The notes under the pieces: model-generated
What the model was told of the DNA's origin: nothing
Seen by the model: the letters and a program-made list of their open reading frames with translations, nothing else
The model's database searches: none
Shown here: positions 49,091 to 61,229 of the stretch, piece by piece
Numbering within the stretch: position 1 is the first letter of the stretch
Layout: each line of letters begins with the position of its first letter
Source of the DNA: Aporrectodea caliginosa
Lineage: Eukaryota; Annelida; Clitellata; Crassiclitellata; Lumbricidae
Reading direction: 5' to 3'
Assembly (NCBI GenBank): GCA_020284085.1
Contig: JACEVL010000090.1
Location: 277,001 to 341,000 of the forward strand
DNA length: 64,000 bases
Made by a program: the position numbers and the translations under genes

Positions 49091-50390
49091 GTTACAGTGT
49101 CTCGTTTACTCTATGCTGCCCCGGCATGGTGGGGTTGCGGGACAACAGGATAGGAGCCGTCTCCAGTCGGTAATAAGCAAGCTAATCGGCCTCCGGTACC
49201 TTCCTGAAGACTACCCAAAATTTGAGCGACTTTTGTCTTGAAGCTGACACCCGTCTTTTTCTCTGCAGTCCTGATGAACCAGGGTCATGTACTGCAGAGG
49301 TTCTTAACCGGTGTATCGCGACACACTAGTGTGTCGCGAATCGACCGGCAGTGTGTCGCGTAAGCATGGTGTGTCGTTGGTGTGTCGCGAAGAATTGGTG
49401 TGTCGCTAATTCTCACAGCATATGTCAGTCGTTCTTGTATTACACTGCCTTACTTACTTTATCACTTTAGCGGACGTAGGCTGTGAGAATTCGTAGCACT
49501 CTCTTTATATATTTTATTTCCTCGAAATCTTGGGCGGCCATGATGCGTTTATCTTATACATAGTATAGCAGCTATAATACTGTTACACAAACCCACTGCA
49601 GTCTGCAGTATAGGCTACACGTTTCCGACCGCGCCGATGAAAACTTTTACCCATTGCCACAACATTCGAAATGGACAAATTTATCATAAGGAAACTAAAA
49701 TTTAGCGAATCTAAAACCGATAACGCAGAATCAGACTTTGGTAGCAATGAAATGGAACAAACTGGTCGGAGGTCCCTCCTCAGCCTGCTTAAATATTGCA
49801 CTTATAAAAACTGTGGATCCTCGATTTAATACGATCCAAAGAAATATTCAGGAGCAAAAATCCCATTAACTGTTAGGCCTACTAAGACTTAAGTTAACAC
49901 AGAGTCGTAGAAACCACGTAAAATCGTAGAATTAGATCAGTAGAAATTAGAATTTTAGAATAATTAGAAACTAGAAAGCATTAAATGTCAGCATTTTCAT
50001 TCATTAAATATGTTAACAATTTAAAATGTTCATTAAATAAATTGGTTTAACTTTTAAAAAATTATTTTAACGATATTCACATATCATTATTGCATGGTGT
50101 GTCGCAAAATTTATTTCCAAGTTTAGGTGTGTCGTGTGCCAAAAAAGGTTAAGAACCTCTGATGTACTGCATAATTTACTTCCACCAAAAAAGCCCCGAC
50201 AATATACCCTGCTACCGCGATCGCACGACCATTGTGTACCTCTTGCAGATAATTTACAGCGCAAGACGTTTATAGTTAAAATGTTGTACTCATATTGACA
50301 GTTGACTGTAATAAGACGTACACCAGATGTATGTACACCAGAGTGCGGATATGCAATCGGTCTATTAAAGAATATACTTACTTAGTTACT
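49070..50390 (+). mobile_element. LINE-X-like 3' part split by a hAT
   Basis: VSRLLYAAPAWWGC then, with shifts, LIGLRYLPEDYPKF. After the hAT it continues KPRQYTLLPRSHDHCVPLAD, the decayed LRPRxHxxxLP end. The tail is ATTAAAGAATATAC plus TTAC repeats. Confidence 0.7.
49295..50161. mobile_element. Nonautonomous hAT, 867 bp
   Basis: Termini CAGAGGTTCTTAACC and GGTTAAGAACCTCTG are perfect. Target duplication ATGTACTG at 49287-49294 and 50162-50169. The ends are dense in GTGTGTCGCG. On the plus strand (about 49672) it keeps MDKFIIRKLKFSESKTDNAE, a hAT transposase N-terminus, with stop about 50 codons on. Confidence 0.95.
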
Positions 50391-50815
50391 TAGTCTTATA
50401 GAAAGTGATGAGCATTTATTTGTAAGAATTGGCTGCGCAAAACTTTAGATTGTGCTGCAGGGAATAAAAACAGCATAACCGAAAGCTGCAACAACTTCAA
50501 TGGAAGTCAAATTAACGTATGGCATCATTCAATGACTGAGCATTGACTGCCATTGACATATCAGACCAATTACATGCATAACGACATTAAAATAATAAGC
50601 TGTCAGATGAAAACTTTTAACAAGTTTCAGGTTCCAGCTGCTATGAATAGGATAATACTTTTTGTGGATTTTTAATTAGGATATATATAAGCCTGACATT
50701 TACTGAATGATCACATTTATAACAGCAACGGGTCTCGATGCACAAACCGAGATAAACTATTTATAAAAGTTTCAATGAGAAGCATCGTTTAAGTTAGATG
50801 TAAAAGTTGTCCTTG
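50391..50815. other. No gene recognised
   Basis: Unique AT-rich sequence upstream of the SH3 exon; possible unrecognised intron. Confidence 0.35.
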
Positions 50816-50819
50816 TCGC

Positions 50820-50930
50820 TGAGCTTGAGTAATCTGTATTGCCGTGGTTGGACTGGTAGCGCCTCTGAATAGGTTCCTTGAAGGAGCGCTACATTAAATT
50901 CTTGAAATGAATGAACGAATGAAAGGATAT
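50820..50930 (+). mobile_element. LINE/SINE 3' tail
   Basis: AGCGCCTCTGAATAGG ... GGAGCGCTACATTAAAT, then GAATGAACGAATGAA. Confidence 0.55.
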
Positions 50931-51015
50931 TCTATCATAGGCCTACATGAAATTCTTTAGGAATATGTTTATCATGACTGTGTCAAGATTTTTCTTTTGT
51001 GATTGTTATTTGAAG

Positions 51016-51316
51016 ACGAAATGAGGTTGCGCGCAGTTTGGAATTTCTGCCCCAAACAGATGAGCGACGAAGAGGCAACGGACCTCAATCTAGCGGAAAC
51101 AATGATTCGGGGGAAAGTAGTGAGAGTTATGCAGAAAATAGGCCACGAAGAACGAAAAATGCCACTTCAAACTGAAACATACGAAGGTTATCGACCGATG
51201 AATACTTCGGATGAAAGTTCCGACGACTCAGAAGGCGAAGTGAAATCGCCGTGTGCATTGGCACTCACATTTAAAAGAGGAGACAAACTGGAGACAATTC
51301 CTCCTGCAAACATATG
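51016..51316 (+). CDS. Internal exon with N-terminal half of an SH3 domain
   Basis: Acceptor TTGAAG after a pyrimidine-rich tract, donor ATATG|GTAACT; phase 1 in, phase 2 out. About 100 codons: a charged region, a Ser/Asp/Glu-rich acidic stretch (NTSDESSDDSEGE), then ALALTFKRGDKLETI. That last segment matches the start of an SH3 fold (the usual LSFKKGERLQIV). The exon at 54855 begins in the complementary phase and continues the domain with WWKAR and GFIPRN. SH3 domains bind proline-rich ligands in signalling proteins. Earlier exons were not identified. The exon is preceded by a LINE tail. Confidence 0.6.
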
Positions 51317-51382
51317 GTAACTTCATATTATACAGCAGATCATCGAGTTTGCTATTTTGGGAAACCTAACAAACTTCTCTAA

Positions 51383-51826
51383 TGGGTCGTCCATTAAATA
51401 TGTCAACAAAATAAGGGGAAGGGGTTTGGAAAAGTTTGATAGTTGTTGACAAGGGGGAGGGAGGCGGGTTCGGTACAATTTGACGTCAAGAAATTTTTCT
51501 CCAATAAATCAACACCGACCCTTCCAAATGGTAGCGAAAACATTAAGAAATGCTAAAATGTATAAAGTGCTTAATGTTTAATACTACTACAAAAAAAAAG
51601 CTGGTAATAAACTACACTCATAATAATTTGAAATTCGAGATTGCATTTTTTAGTGTAAATTTTAAAAAAAGATTCTACATGTATTGAGCCATTCTGTTTC
51701 TTTTTTGTAGGGGGTTCTTGCATTGTTGACATAATTTTTGGGGGTCCCGTCAATGTTTGACAGTTGTTGACAAGGGGGGTCAAAAAAACTGCCTAAAATT
51801 TGTTCACATAATTAATGGACGACCCC
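51383..51826. mobile_element. PIF/Harbinger-like MITE
   Basis: Inverted ends TGGGTCGTCCATTAAATATG and the mirrored CATAATTAATGGACGACCCC. The 3-bp target TAA lies on both sides (51380-51382, 51827-51829). Subterminal GTTGTTGACAAGGGGG is repeated. No transposase. Superfamily inferred from the 3-bp duplication. Confidence 0.7.
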
Positions 51827-51921
51827 TAAACGCTAACCGATCCTCACTAACAGTAGCATCTGTAATAAAAGCACCATTCCTTCATTTCTGTACCTGTGGT
51901 GTTTTGTGCAATTGGGAAGTC

Positions 51922-52330
<409 letters not shown>

Positions 52331-52740
52331 TTTACCCGAGGTATCAAGGATCCCTCAGGATTTAGGAAAAATTATTATAACAAAAAGTCGGACTCTGTAG
52401 AAAATATTGTACGAACAATGTATTGCTGCTTGATGGCCTTTGGTGTCTCAGAACTTCCTCTTGGTTGGATCCGTTCTTTCCTCTTTGTCCGAGCACAGAC
52501 AGTTTTTTTGGGCCACGCGTTCTCGCTATCCTCTATTATACCCTTTGGTCTTCCTCAGGGTTCTGTCTTAGCTCATTCTTCATATTCCATATGCCTCTCG
52601 ACAGTATTCTGATGATACCCAGGATTATGTCCATGGCCAGGCTGCTGCAGCTGCTGCCCTGGTTAATCAGGTTGTAATTTCGTCGGTTGTCTTAAAACCG
52701 CCTTCGGTTGAATTTTGACATTCATTCATTCATTTCAGAT

Positions 52741-53005
52741 ATTTATATAGCGCCCCTTCAAGATTTCTACTCAGAGGCGCTCCCGACTACAGCGCGGACA
52801 CTGAATCGGAGTTTCACGCCGAAGCGCATGAGCAATTGCGAGTGAAGGACTTGCCCAGGGTCCCTACGCGGCGGCTTGGGGTGGATTCGAACCCGCAACC
52901 CTCCGGCTGCAAGGCACCAAACATACCCTTGGGGTGGATTCGAACCTGCAACCCTCCGGCTGCAAGGCACCGAACATGCTACCCCTACACCACTGCGCCC
53001 CACAA
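52741..53005 (-). repeat. SINE-G copy with duplicated B-box unit
   Basis: Tail ATTTATATAGCGCC (plus), body as elsewhere. The ~56-bp block with GGATTCGAACC is present twice (52880-52990). Confidence 0.8.
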
Positions 53006-53170
53006 ACAAGACTCAACTATTTGGCTTCGTAGCCATATCGTAATGTCCAAATATTCACAATTGATTTTCTTGCCCTTCTCCGTTTTTTTTCTTCAGATTT
53101 TACTTTCTCTACCTCTGTGAGAGATTTGCATTATCCTTGATCAGAGCTAACGTTTCTCAGTCATGTAAAC

Positions 53171-54054
53171 CAGAGGTTCTTAACCTTTTTTGGCACACGA
53201 CACACCTAAACTTGGAAATAAATTTTGCGACACACCATGCAATAATGATATGTGAATATCGTTAAAATAATTTTTTTAAAGTTAAACCAATTTATTTAAT
53301 GAAAATTTTAAATTGTTAACATATTTAATGAATGAAAATGCTGACATTTAATGCTTTCTAGTTTCTAATTATTCTAAAATTCTAATTTCTACTGATCTAA
53401 TTCTACGATTTTACGTGGTTTCTACGACTCTGTGTTAACTTAAGTCTTAGTAGGCCTAACAGTTAATGGGATTTTTGCTCCTGAATATTTCTTTGGATCG
53501 TATTAAATCGAGGATCCACAGTTTTTATAAGTGCAATATTTAAGCAGGCTGAGGAGGGACCTCCGACCAGTTTGTTCCATTTCATTGCTACCAAAGTCTG
53601 ATTCTGCGTTATCGGTTTTAGATTCGCTAAATTTTAGTTTCCTTATGATAAATTTGTCCATTTCGAATGTTGTGGCAATGGGTAAAAGTTTTCATCGGCG
53701 CGGTCGGAAACGTGTAGCCTATACTGCAGACTGCAGTGGGTTTGTGTAACAGTATTATAGCTGCTATACTATGTATAAGATAAACGCATCATGGCCGCCC
53801 AAGATTTCGAGGAAATAAAATATATAAAGAGAGTGCTACGAATTCTCACAGCCTACGTCCGCTAAAGTGATAAAGTAAGTAAGGCAGTGTAATACAAGAA
53901 CGACTGACATATGCTGTGAGAATTAGCGACACACCAATTCTTCGCGACACACCAACGACACACCATGCTTACGCGACACACTGCCTACTGACACACTGAC
54001 ACACTGACACACTGACACACTAGTGTGTCGCGACACACCTGTTAAGAACCTCTG
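53171..54054. mobile_element. Nonautonomous hAT, 884 bp, inverse twin of 49295-50161
   Basis: Same termini. Target duplication ATGTAAAC at 53163-53170 and 54055-54062. Nearly identical to its twin in inverse orientation; one 72-codon frame is identical in both. It has a private expansion of GACACACT units near 54000. Confidence 0.95.
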
Positions 54055-54854
54055 ATGTAAACAATGCCTGTCGATCTGGCTATGATCATTTTCCGCAGAT
54101 TTCACTGTGCGACGTTTGCTAACCAAACTCGCTGCTTCTGATCTGATCCAAACCTTTGTCTCCTCTAGAATCCACTTTGGCAATGCTGGTCTTCTCTTTT
54201 ATTAGGGGCCTACTGCTGTTCCAAATTCAACTGCTCTTCTGATCGGTGGCATCGCAAATTGTGGCCATAATTATCTCCGCCTACATATGAGACACTCTGC
54301 TCTGGTTACCTATGCTTCAATGCATTGAGTGCAAAATTCTGACTTTGATGCGAAATTGCCTAACTGTGGGACTGCCCCACGTTATCTCAAATCCTTGTGT
54401 ATCTCAAACTCATCTATTCCTGGTCGCAGGTCCATCCGATCGGCTGCACAGTGTCCTTATCGTCTCGGGCTAGATCGTCCACTGATCAGCACAGAATTTT
54501 TTGCCATTGTTCGTCTTGAATCTTCGTATGGCATTCCTTTTAAAATCAAAAGTGAACTAATCAGTCTATCACCTTCCTTTATACGCATGTGCTTGAAGTC
54601 CGTTCTGCTTGATCATTGGTCCTCTCTGATTGGTCGGGAGCGCTGCTGGTGAGTCTTTTGTTGAAGTGGCGCTTTACACGTTTTCACTCATGTTATGTTG
54701 TCTTTGAGCTGGAATTGAAATGTTTCGTAACCAAAAGACCACGCCTATAAGCGCAAATATTGTTTCTATTTATATGTCGAAAACAGGACGAAAAACTAGC
54801 TATCCAGATGCATGTAGGCCCTATCGTATACTAATTTTAAGTGTTTCTTTGCAG

Positions 54855-54934
54855 TGACAAAGTTGAATGGTGGAAGGCAAGACATTTGGACAGCGGACAG
54901 GTCGGATTCATACCAAGAAATCGCGTTGTAGTAG
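54855..54934 (+). CDS. Internal exon with C-terminal half of an SH3 domain
   Basis: Acceptor TTTCTTTGCAG, donor GTAGTAG|GTAGGT; phase 2 in, phase 1 out, 80 nt. It encodes DKVEWWKARHLDSGQVGFIP followed by RNRVVV. The WW-x-AR core and the G-[YF]-IP-x-N end are SH3 hallmarks (typical WWLAR...GYIPSNYV). It joins in phase to 51016-51316, giving a complete-looking SH3 C-terminal half. The 3.5-kb intron between them is packed with a PIF-like element, SINEs, LINEs and a hAT element. Confidence 0.7.
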
Positions 54935-55205
54935 GTAGGTGTCAAAGGTAGCATTTCTTTACATTTGAACAGTTGCCAATCCTCTGGCAGCAGCAGCTGA
55001 GGGTTTACAGAACTTCTTCTCTGTTTCTCCTCCGTCAGGCCAAGGCCAACGATGAGTCCTCAACTTGTCGTCTCCAGAGTTCTCTGTCCTTGATTTTTTT
55101 CCTTTGCTTCTGCAATGTTCCACTTTTCTATTTTGGTACATAGTCATGTTGAGGTTTCTTGGTCTCTTTACCAGACTGTGACCAATACTTTTCTGGCAGG
55201 GTAAG
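54935..55205. other. Intron sequence, no exon recognised
   Basis: Pyrimidine-rich CTGTTTCTCCTCCGTCAGG region; a minus 62-codon frame lacks support. Confidence 0.35.
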
Positions 55206-55206
55206 G

Positions 55207-55685
55207 ATTGTACTTGAGCTTAACGACACTTTTTCATACGTGGAGTACAATACAACACAATACAACACAACACAATATACTGGGGCGCGGTGTTATAGGG
55301 TATGTTCGGTGCCTTGCAGCTGGAGGGTTGCGGGTTCGAATCCACCTCAAAGCCGCCGCGTAGGGACCCTGGGCAAGTCCTTCACTCGCAATTGCTCATG
55401 CGCTTCGGCGTGAAACCCCGATTCAGCGTTCGCGCAGTAGTCTGGAGCGCCTCTGAATGGGTAATCTGGTCGAGGCGCTATAACAAGTTTCAAATACAAT
55501 ACAATATCGAAGATGATTAGTGTCGGAGGCAGAGTGCAACCTCGTACTCCACGTTTATATTGCGACCGAGCCACCCGCAGTAAAGATCCGAGAAATTAAT
55601 CTCTGATAAAACGACCGACCGGGAATCGAACCCGGGCCGCCGGCGTGACGAGCGGGCTACCAACCCACTCGGCCACTCAGGATCC
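55207..55685 (-). repeat. SINE-T insertion containing a SINE-G, with 15-bp flanking repeats
   Basis: TCTGGCAGGGTAAGG lies on both sides (55192-55206, 55686-55700). The minus-strand tRNA-like head is GTGGCCGAGTGGGTTGGTAG with B box GGGTTCGATTCCCGG. A plus-strand SINE-G (55278-55500) sits in its tail. Confidence 0.75.
55278..55500 (+). repeat. SINE-G copy, plus strand
   Basis: Head GGGGCGCGGTGTTATAGGG, B box GGTTGCGGGTTCGAATCC, tail GAGGCGCTATAACAAG, then ATACAATACAAT. Confidence 0.8.
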
Positions 55686-55700
55686 TCTGGCAGGGTAAGG

Positions 55701-56268
55701 AAGCCGGTGGGCCACTTTTATATGACCTCTTGCGCCCTCAGGTGTCCTTCCAGCACCTGCCTCCTGCGTTGGCCAGCTATTTTCGGGGTTCCCGGTGACC
55801 CTGTCCACCTCGCGAGACGCCCAAGGTGGTCCTTCTGCCCAGGGATTTCACCACTGGGCTTTCACCACTGATGGCATAGCCCCACCGGGCATTCCCCTAC
55901 TTAGCCGTTCACCCCCCTCCACCGCGGTGAGGTGCAGGTAGGACTTTGGGGGGGAAACCGGTATTGATTCGTATATTCTGAAAACATGTTTAGATGGGAG
56001 CCGACGCTGTGAATGCAGAGAATCAAAGTGATTACTTGGAACTTGAAAATTTTATGAGACCTCGATTCGCAAAATTTACTTTCAGATTTTTATCAGTTGC
56101 TGGTATTCAGCTTATCTTGCAGAATTAAAGTCTAAAATTCTAATAAATGCAGTTAGTTTTGCATCCCCCATGAAATCTAGAATTTGCACTTTGTGCGAAT
56201 ATACCGTAAATGTTACTATAAAACCACTTTCTGGAGATTTATCGTCGCGTATTTTATATTTTAAACAG
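55701..56268. other. GC-rich unidentified block then intron
   Basis: 55701-55960 is GC-rich (CCACCGCGGTGAGGTGCAGG) unlike its surroundings, possibly a retroelement 5' region. The rest is AT-rich intron. Confidence 0.35.
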
Positions 56269-56297
56269 AAAGAGACGAACAGCCGACGAATACAACG
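56269..56297 (+). CDS. Small candidate exon downstream of the SH3 exon
   Basis: Strong acceptor TATATTTTAAACAG and donor ACG|GTAAGT frame 29 nt. Entered in phase 1 (as left by the SH3 exon) it reads ERDEQPTNTT and exits in phase 0, the phase in which the F-box-like exon at 57517 opens. There is no domain; it is supported only by splice sites and phase. Confidence 0.4.
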
Positions 56298-56885
56298 GTA
56301 AGTTTGTGAAATTGTATTCTAATTAAATGACAAAACATGAACTATATCGGCTAAAAAAACGTTGGTATCTGTTGCACTTAAAATAAGTTCGAATTTTAAT
56401 CTACTCATCAACCTTGATTCGAATTTCTTCTCGTCAAAAAAGTGCAGGCATCGCTGATTTTAGATTTGCATGACACTTGTAATTTCGATTCATCATATTT
56501 AGTCTAACAGTCTTTTCACTAAGGACGAAATGGTGACAATGTGTTCTTCAAGTGGTTGATGCAACAGTAATGGCTATTCCTAATCAGATTTCTGGACACA
56601 AATTTCTTTATTGGTGTTGTGCTGAAGCGAATACCATCGACTGTGTGGAATTCGTTATCAAATCAAAGACATCATTGAAACTGTAGCCTATATTATTTCA
56701 TAATATACATGTACGAAATGTAAGACCTCGCGATGCTTTTTTTGGTAGTGTGAAAATTACAGCTACATCGCTTGTAGAAATTATGACACTTCAATGCCAG
56801 TGCAATGTGGTGAGGTAGTAATTTGTCAATGATTAACTTCTTTTGAAAGACATGGAATTGGAATCAGAACAATTATACTGCCCTA

Positions 56886-57213
56886 CTTTGGCAAAAGGAA
56901 GCAAGTCACAGATTTTAGTTTCTGAGAAAAATGCGAAAAACAACTCAGGCCTGGAAATTGTCTGAATTTACGCGTACAATTCCAAGGCAAAAAGAAGCAA
57001 GTCCATGCGTATGCATCACATACGCATGGACTTTTTGCCTTGGAATTTTCCAGTACTACTTGGACATGCTTCTTTCTGCTTCTGCTTTTCTGCCAGAACC
57101 ATATGTAATAATAACTATTTATATAGTCGATTGTATTGGACTTGCTTCTTGAACCAAAATGATACCGATATGTCATTTTAACCTTAAACTGGACTTGCTT
57201 CCTTTTGCCAAAG
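56886..57213. mobile_element. Foldback/MITE with nested inverted repeats
   Basis: Outer arms CTTTGGCAAAAGGAAGCAAG (22 bp perfect). An inner hairpin (about 56985-57043) pairs TTCCAAGGCAAAAAG and CCATGCGTATG with their complements. AAGCAAGTCCA recurs several times. Confidence 0.75.
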
Positions 57214-57516
57214 CACGGCAGAATACACTGCATAATTATGTATTGTCTTGACTAAAGAAGTTGCCATTTAACATGAAATCGCACTCAGGCATACAAGTCA
57301 TGTAACTCCCAACAGAATGTTTAGTCTCACGAGTTTGCGAGAATGAACTAGGTTTTCACTTTAATTCGACTTATGGCTAAATTATTTAGTTATTATTTCA
57401 ATGTTTTGACTTTTCAGACTTTTCAAGGCCGTGTTAGAGTAGTCCGTTCTGTGGGATAACAATTGTAAGTGTAATCAATGAATTCGGAGCTAAAACGGAA
57501 CGATTTTCATTTTCAG

Positions 57517-57703
57517 TTGAATGAACTTCCACTGGAGTTGTTGGACGTCATCTTAGAGAAAGCGTTTCTCCTTTCGAAACACCAAGCTTCTCGACACTAG
57601 AGAGACGAAGTTGTCATCAAAACGTTGACATCAGTCGACTTCTGTTGGTATCAACGAATTACAAGACGAAAGTTTAAGAAAAGAATTTGGCAGCGACTGA
57701 AAC
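57517..57703 (+). pseudogene. F-box-like exon with an in-frame TAG
   Basis: Acceptor TTTTCATTTTCAG, donor GAAAC|GTAAGT; phase 0 in, phase 1 out. It reads LNELPLELLDVILEKAF, then a TAG at 57598-57600, then in the same frame RDEVVIKTLTSVDFCWYQRI and a basic tail. LPxELLxxIL plus a later V-xx-W-xx-I pattern is that of an F-box (Skp1-binding ubiquitin-ligase adaptor). Continued homology-like sequence after the stop suggests a recent nonsense change, a sequencing error, or a pseudogene. The exit phase matches the CARD, TRADD-N-like and NHL-like exons further on. Confidence 0.5.
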
Positions 57704-60599
57704 GTAAGTAGATTTCCTACTGTCGTTATCTAAGGCCATTCACTGCTATGCATTTTAAAAGAAAGAATTAGGCCTAGATGTCTGAATTTTTTTAACTGAT
57801 TTTATACAATTCTGACATGCTGATTTCAAATATGTTGGTGAAATTTTGCCATCACGTCACAATTTCGTACAAATCAAATTATAAGTTTATTGAGTTTTAC
57901 AATACCATGAAAATATTTTCTCTTTGATACACTGGAGAAAAAATTTATAAGAAAGGTTTATAAAAGTCCCTGATGTCAAAATCTTAGAAACAGATGACAG
58001 TGCCCAGATGTTTACAATAATTAATGGCAAGATCTTGTATAGGCTACAATGAAACTGAGACATAAACCATCTTAGGGACAGAAACGTGTTTTCTTAGATT
58101 TCCTTGCGTGTTCTTCCTCTGACGAACAATTTCTGTTCAACATCCAGCAATAGCCTAGTCCGCCATCATACTGACGTCCCATCGCCCTTGATAACGGGTT
58201 TCCATGATTTTGATATCCTGATGAAATCGAATCATTGCCCCTAAATATGTATGTTTAGACACCAAGATGATGATTCTAAGTGAACTAGAAGCCGAGATGT
58301 TTAATATCTCAATTTTCGACGGCCAACGACGGCCATAATTGGAAAATGGCCGACCGATGAGACCAGGGCTACTCTGCGATGGCCCTAGTCGAATCATTGC
58401 CCCTAAATATGTATGTTTAGACACCAAGATGATGATTCTAAGTGAACTAGAAGCCGAGATATTGAAAAATCTCAATTTCGGTCGGCCATTTCGAAAAAAA
58501 GCCGCCATCTTGAATTCTAGGGGAACTTTTGAATGCCTCCCCTTCATAAAATGTTCTCTTAGGTTCCAACTACAACTGTGCAAAGCGGCAATCCGTTTTA
58601 AAAAAATGCAGTATACTGACCAAATTTGGCTTGTACCGCCTCTACTATTACAGATTCAGCCATGTTGAATATGATAATGGTGATTGTCAGGAAAACCCTA
58701 CGTCATACATAAAAACGGATATCATTTTCGAAATCAGCAGACTAAAATCTTTTAGAAAAATTTGTTTTTGGTCGAACATCAGAAATCATGCATAGTAGTG
58801 AATTATAGTTTGGATCATCATAAATGCTTTCCGTCTGGTATGAAATGTGCGCTATGAGTCCAAATGATCTCATTTATTAACAGATTCAATTTCTGAATTT
58901 AAATTAAATAACTGTTAAACTCAGGAACGGATTAGGGTTTTGACCCCCATAGGCACAAGTTCATGTGAGTCCTGCCCTTACCCATCTCCAAGGTTACAGA
59001 GGTACGATGGCTTGATAAGACCCAGACGTAGTAAGGTATTAAGCTCCAACCTGCAACTCCTGTCCATGTACTAATATGCAAATCCGGAGCCTGATACTAA
59101 ATCAAAACGTCAACATCCAACTAATGGGATCAAACGTTGCCAAACTACTTAAGCTTTTTGATTTACAGACTTTTACAGCTGCATTGTTCGTATATCGGAC
59201 AATTCGGGTCTGCTTAAACTGCGTTCCTTGTTACCTGAGTGAAAGAAGCGCCAAAGCTTAGTTAATGCTCTAAGATTCTCTAACTGCTTAGATGCATGAA
59301 CAGCTACAGGAATCTGAGAAATTTAGTTTTTGATGTAAGGCTTCACGTCATGACGCAACATTTACTGTGTGGATGAGAGACAAACAGACGCACATTTGTC
59401 GGCTGATATCAATGTATTACCTTATGAAAGATAAACTGAAAGAGAGATCATAAACTAGATTCTTTGTTCAATGGGCAGCCAGTGTCATGAATTTGATGTT
59501 CTTATAAGGATCAATGGATCATATATAGGAATATTTGTTATTTCTGCAGATCTCCATTAACGATACTAATGAGAAATGAGTTGTAAATATTGTTAAATGT
59601 GCTAAAAACGAAGGCATTTGCTAGTAAAACCAAGGCAATTCTTCCAGTAGGGCCTATGTCATATTTGAATCTGAATTGACTTGCGTTAGTCGTTAGGCTA
59701 TGCCCTAACTGTATGCACATTGAATACAATTAATTTTACTCTCAATGTCTACTCCAAGGAATCGCGATTTACCGACCATTTCTGTGCATTCTGTCAATTC
59801 TGTGATGTTATGGAACTGTTAACGTAGGACCCATCTGTTTCGGCTTCATTTACAACCATAATATAATTTCTGATTTTCCTGATATTCTGATTTTAACCGG
59901 ACATTATAATTATAACACATTATACTTTTGTCTATGGTTTCAATTGAAGCGTCATCGAGACAGTGTGCTTTGTGAAAAGGCGCTGTAGACATAGAATTAG
60001 AACCTACGCCTTTCCTTGGTAATTCTTATCCCTATCTATAATAATGGTCGGTCCTTGTGATTTCAAGGAAACTTATAGCTTCTTGTGGTCTACTTTCCAT
60101 CGACCACTGATTTAAGCAAATGTCGCCCACCTGTAGCGCCATTTCGTTGTCAATATTCAGAAATAGCTTTGTAATTAAATCATGAAAGATATTTCTTACA
60201 ATAGAAATAGAAAAAGAAATAGCCAGACCCAAAATTCTAAAGTTGTACGTTTTGAGCCACAGTGCGTGAAGAGGTTGCAAAAGTCTTCGAATTTAAGCGA
60301 CTGAGACATCTTGGAAATATTTTGGTATCGAGAAACAGCATTTTTGGCTTGGTAACCAAGTTTCTTTTGTATTTAGCCTATGGCTCGACATAGTTGAACT
60401 ATTTGCTGCTTTTTGACTTGAAATATCCTCGACTTAATTACCTTTACAAATTAAAAGTTAGCAGCTGCAAACGGTCTTCATTCACTTTGGACAAAAGGTT
60501 TCACTACTGAACACACATATTTTTTTTATACATAGGGGTGTAATGTAACAAAGCTAGCATAATCAAAAGTAAGCCTGGTGTTATCTTTTGTGTTTTTAG
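57704..60599. other. Intron-like region with a duplicated segment
   Basis: A 72-bp exact segment starting CGAATCATTGCCCCTAAATA occurs at 58226 and 58390. A GGCGCTGTAGACATAG tail-like motif is near 59980. No exon with good splice sites seen. Confidence 0.35.
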
Positions 60600-60925
60600 A
60601 TTTCTACGAAAAGACAAAGAAAAGATTTGTAATTATTAGAAACAACCAAAATTATCTTTTGGAAAATATAAAGCCGAATGACAAGTTAATCAGTACGCTC
60701 TTGTCTCTCAACTGTATAACGGAAGAGCAAAGTCAGCTCATTCAGAGACAGCGTTCAAAACGAGATAAGAATGCCGAGATTTTACAACTTGTCCGATCAA
60801 CGGATGAAACAAAGTTTTCGAATGTCGTCAATTGCCTTCGACAAACGAACCAGAAGAGAGTGGCACGGATCATGGAAAACGGAGGAGGTTTACATCTCAA
60901 ATTTTATCTAAAGGCTTATGATTAA
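60600..60925 (+). CDS. CARD-domain exon
   Basis: Acceptor GTGTTTTTAG at 60599, phase 1 in. The exon reads FYEKTKKRFVIIRNNQNYLL, then DKLISTLLSLNCITEEQSQL and a segment ending NQKRVARIMENGGG. Six-helix CARD hallmarks are visible: an early R..L, the L-x-x-x-x-ITxEQ turn, R-xx-K-x-x-ILxLV, and F-xx-VVNCLRxTNQ. CARDs mediate homotypic assembly of caspase and inflammatory complexes in the cytosol. The frame ends at TAA 60923-60925. An alternative donor GGAG|GTTTAC at 60887 leaves phase 1 and would join the TRADD-N-like exon at 62051. Confidence 0.7.
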
Positions 60926-61225
60926 CAGAATTTGCTAAACAATTATGATTTCAGATGTGTATTAATATCAAGACCACTGCCGGACCTAAAGTACTTATAT
61001 ATTTATTTATTGTTTGTCGTGCGAGATATTCAAGAATAAATTTGGATCAAAACTCCAGAACCAGTGGTGAAAGCCTAGGGAAAATATTTTGATATGTAGT
61101 AAGAGTAGCTTATTACTAGAGGAGTTAGTCCTGCACGAATAAGAGACATTCACGACTAACTAAACTTTTGAAAAAACTATTTTTGCAACCATTCTCCGAC
61201 CATTTGCAACCAAAGGTCGACATCA
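60926..61225. other. Unassigned, downstream of the CARD exon
   Basis: Contains AATAAA at 61035, which could serve a transcript ending at the TAA after the CARD. Confidence 0.3.
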
Positions 61226-61229
61226 AGAC

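Larger units (their letters stand above)
52331..54695 (+). mobile_element. LINE (L2-like) with nested SINE-G and hAT
   Basis: GWIRSFLFVRAQTVF and FGLPQGSVLA (RT box B) at 52450-52575. After the insertions, RRSIRSAAQCPYRLGL and FKIKSELISLSPSF, and a tail TGGCGCTTTACACG near 54664. Confidence 0.7.

Noticed and set aside
55620..55685. tRNA gene on the minus strand
   Set aside because: The tRNA-like head continues into a repeated body also found at 8.5 kb; it is a SINE.
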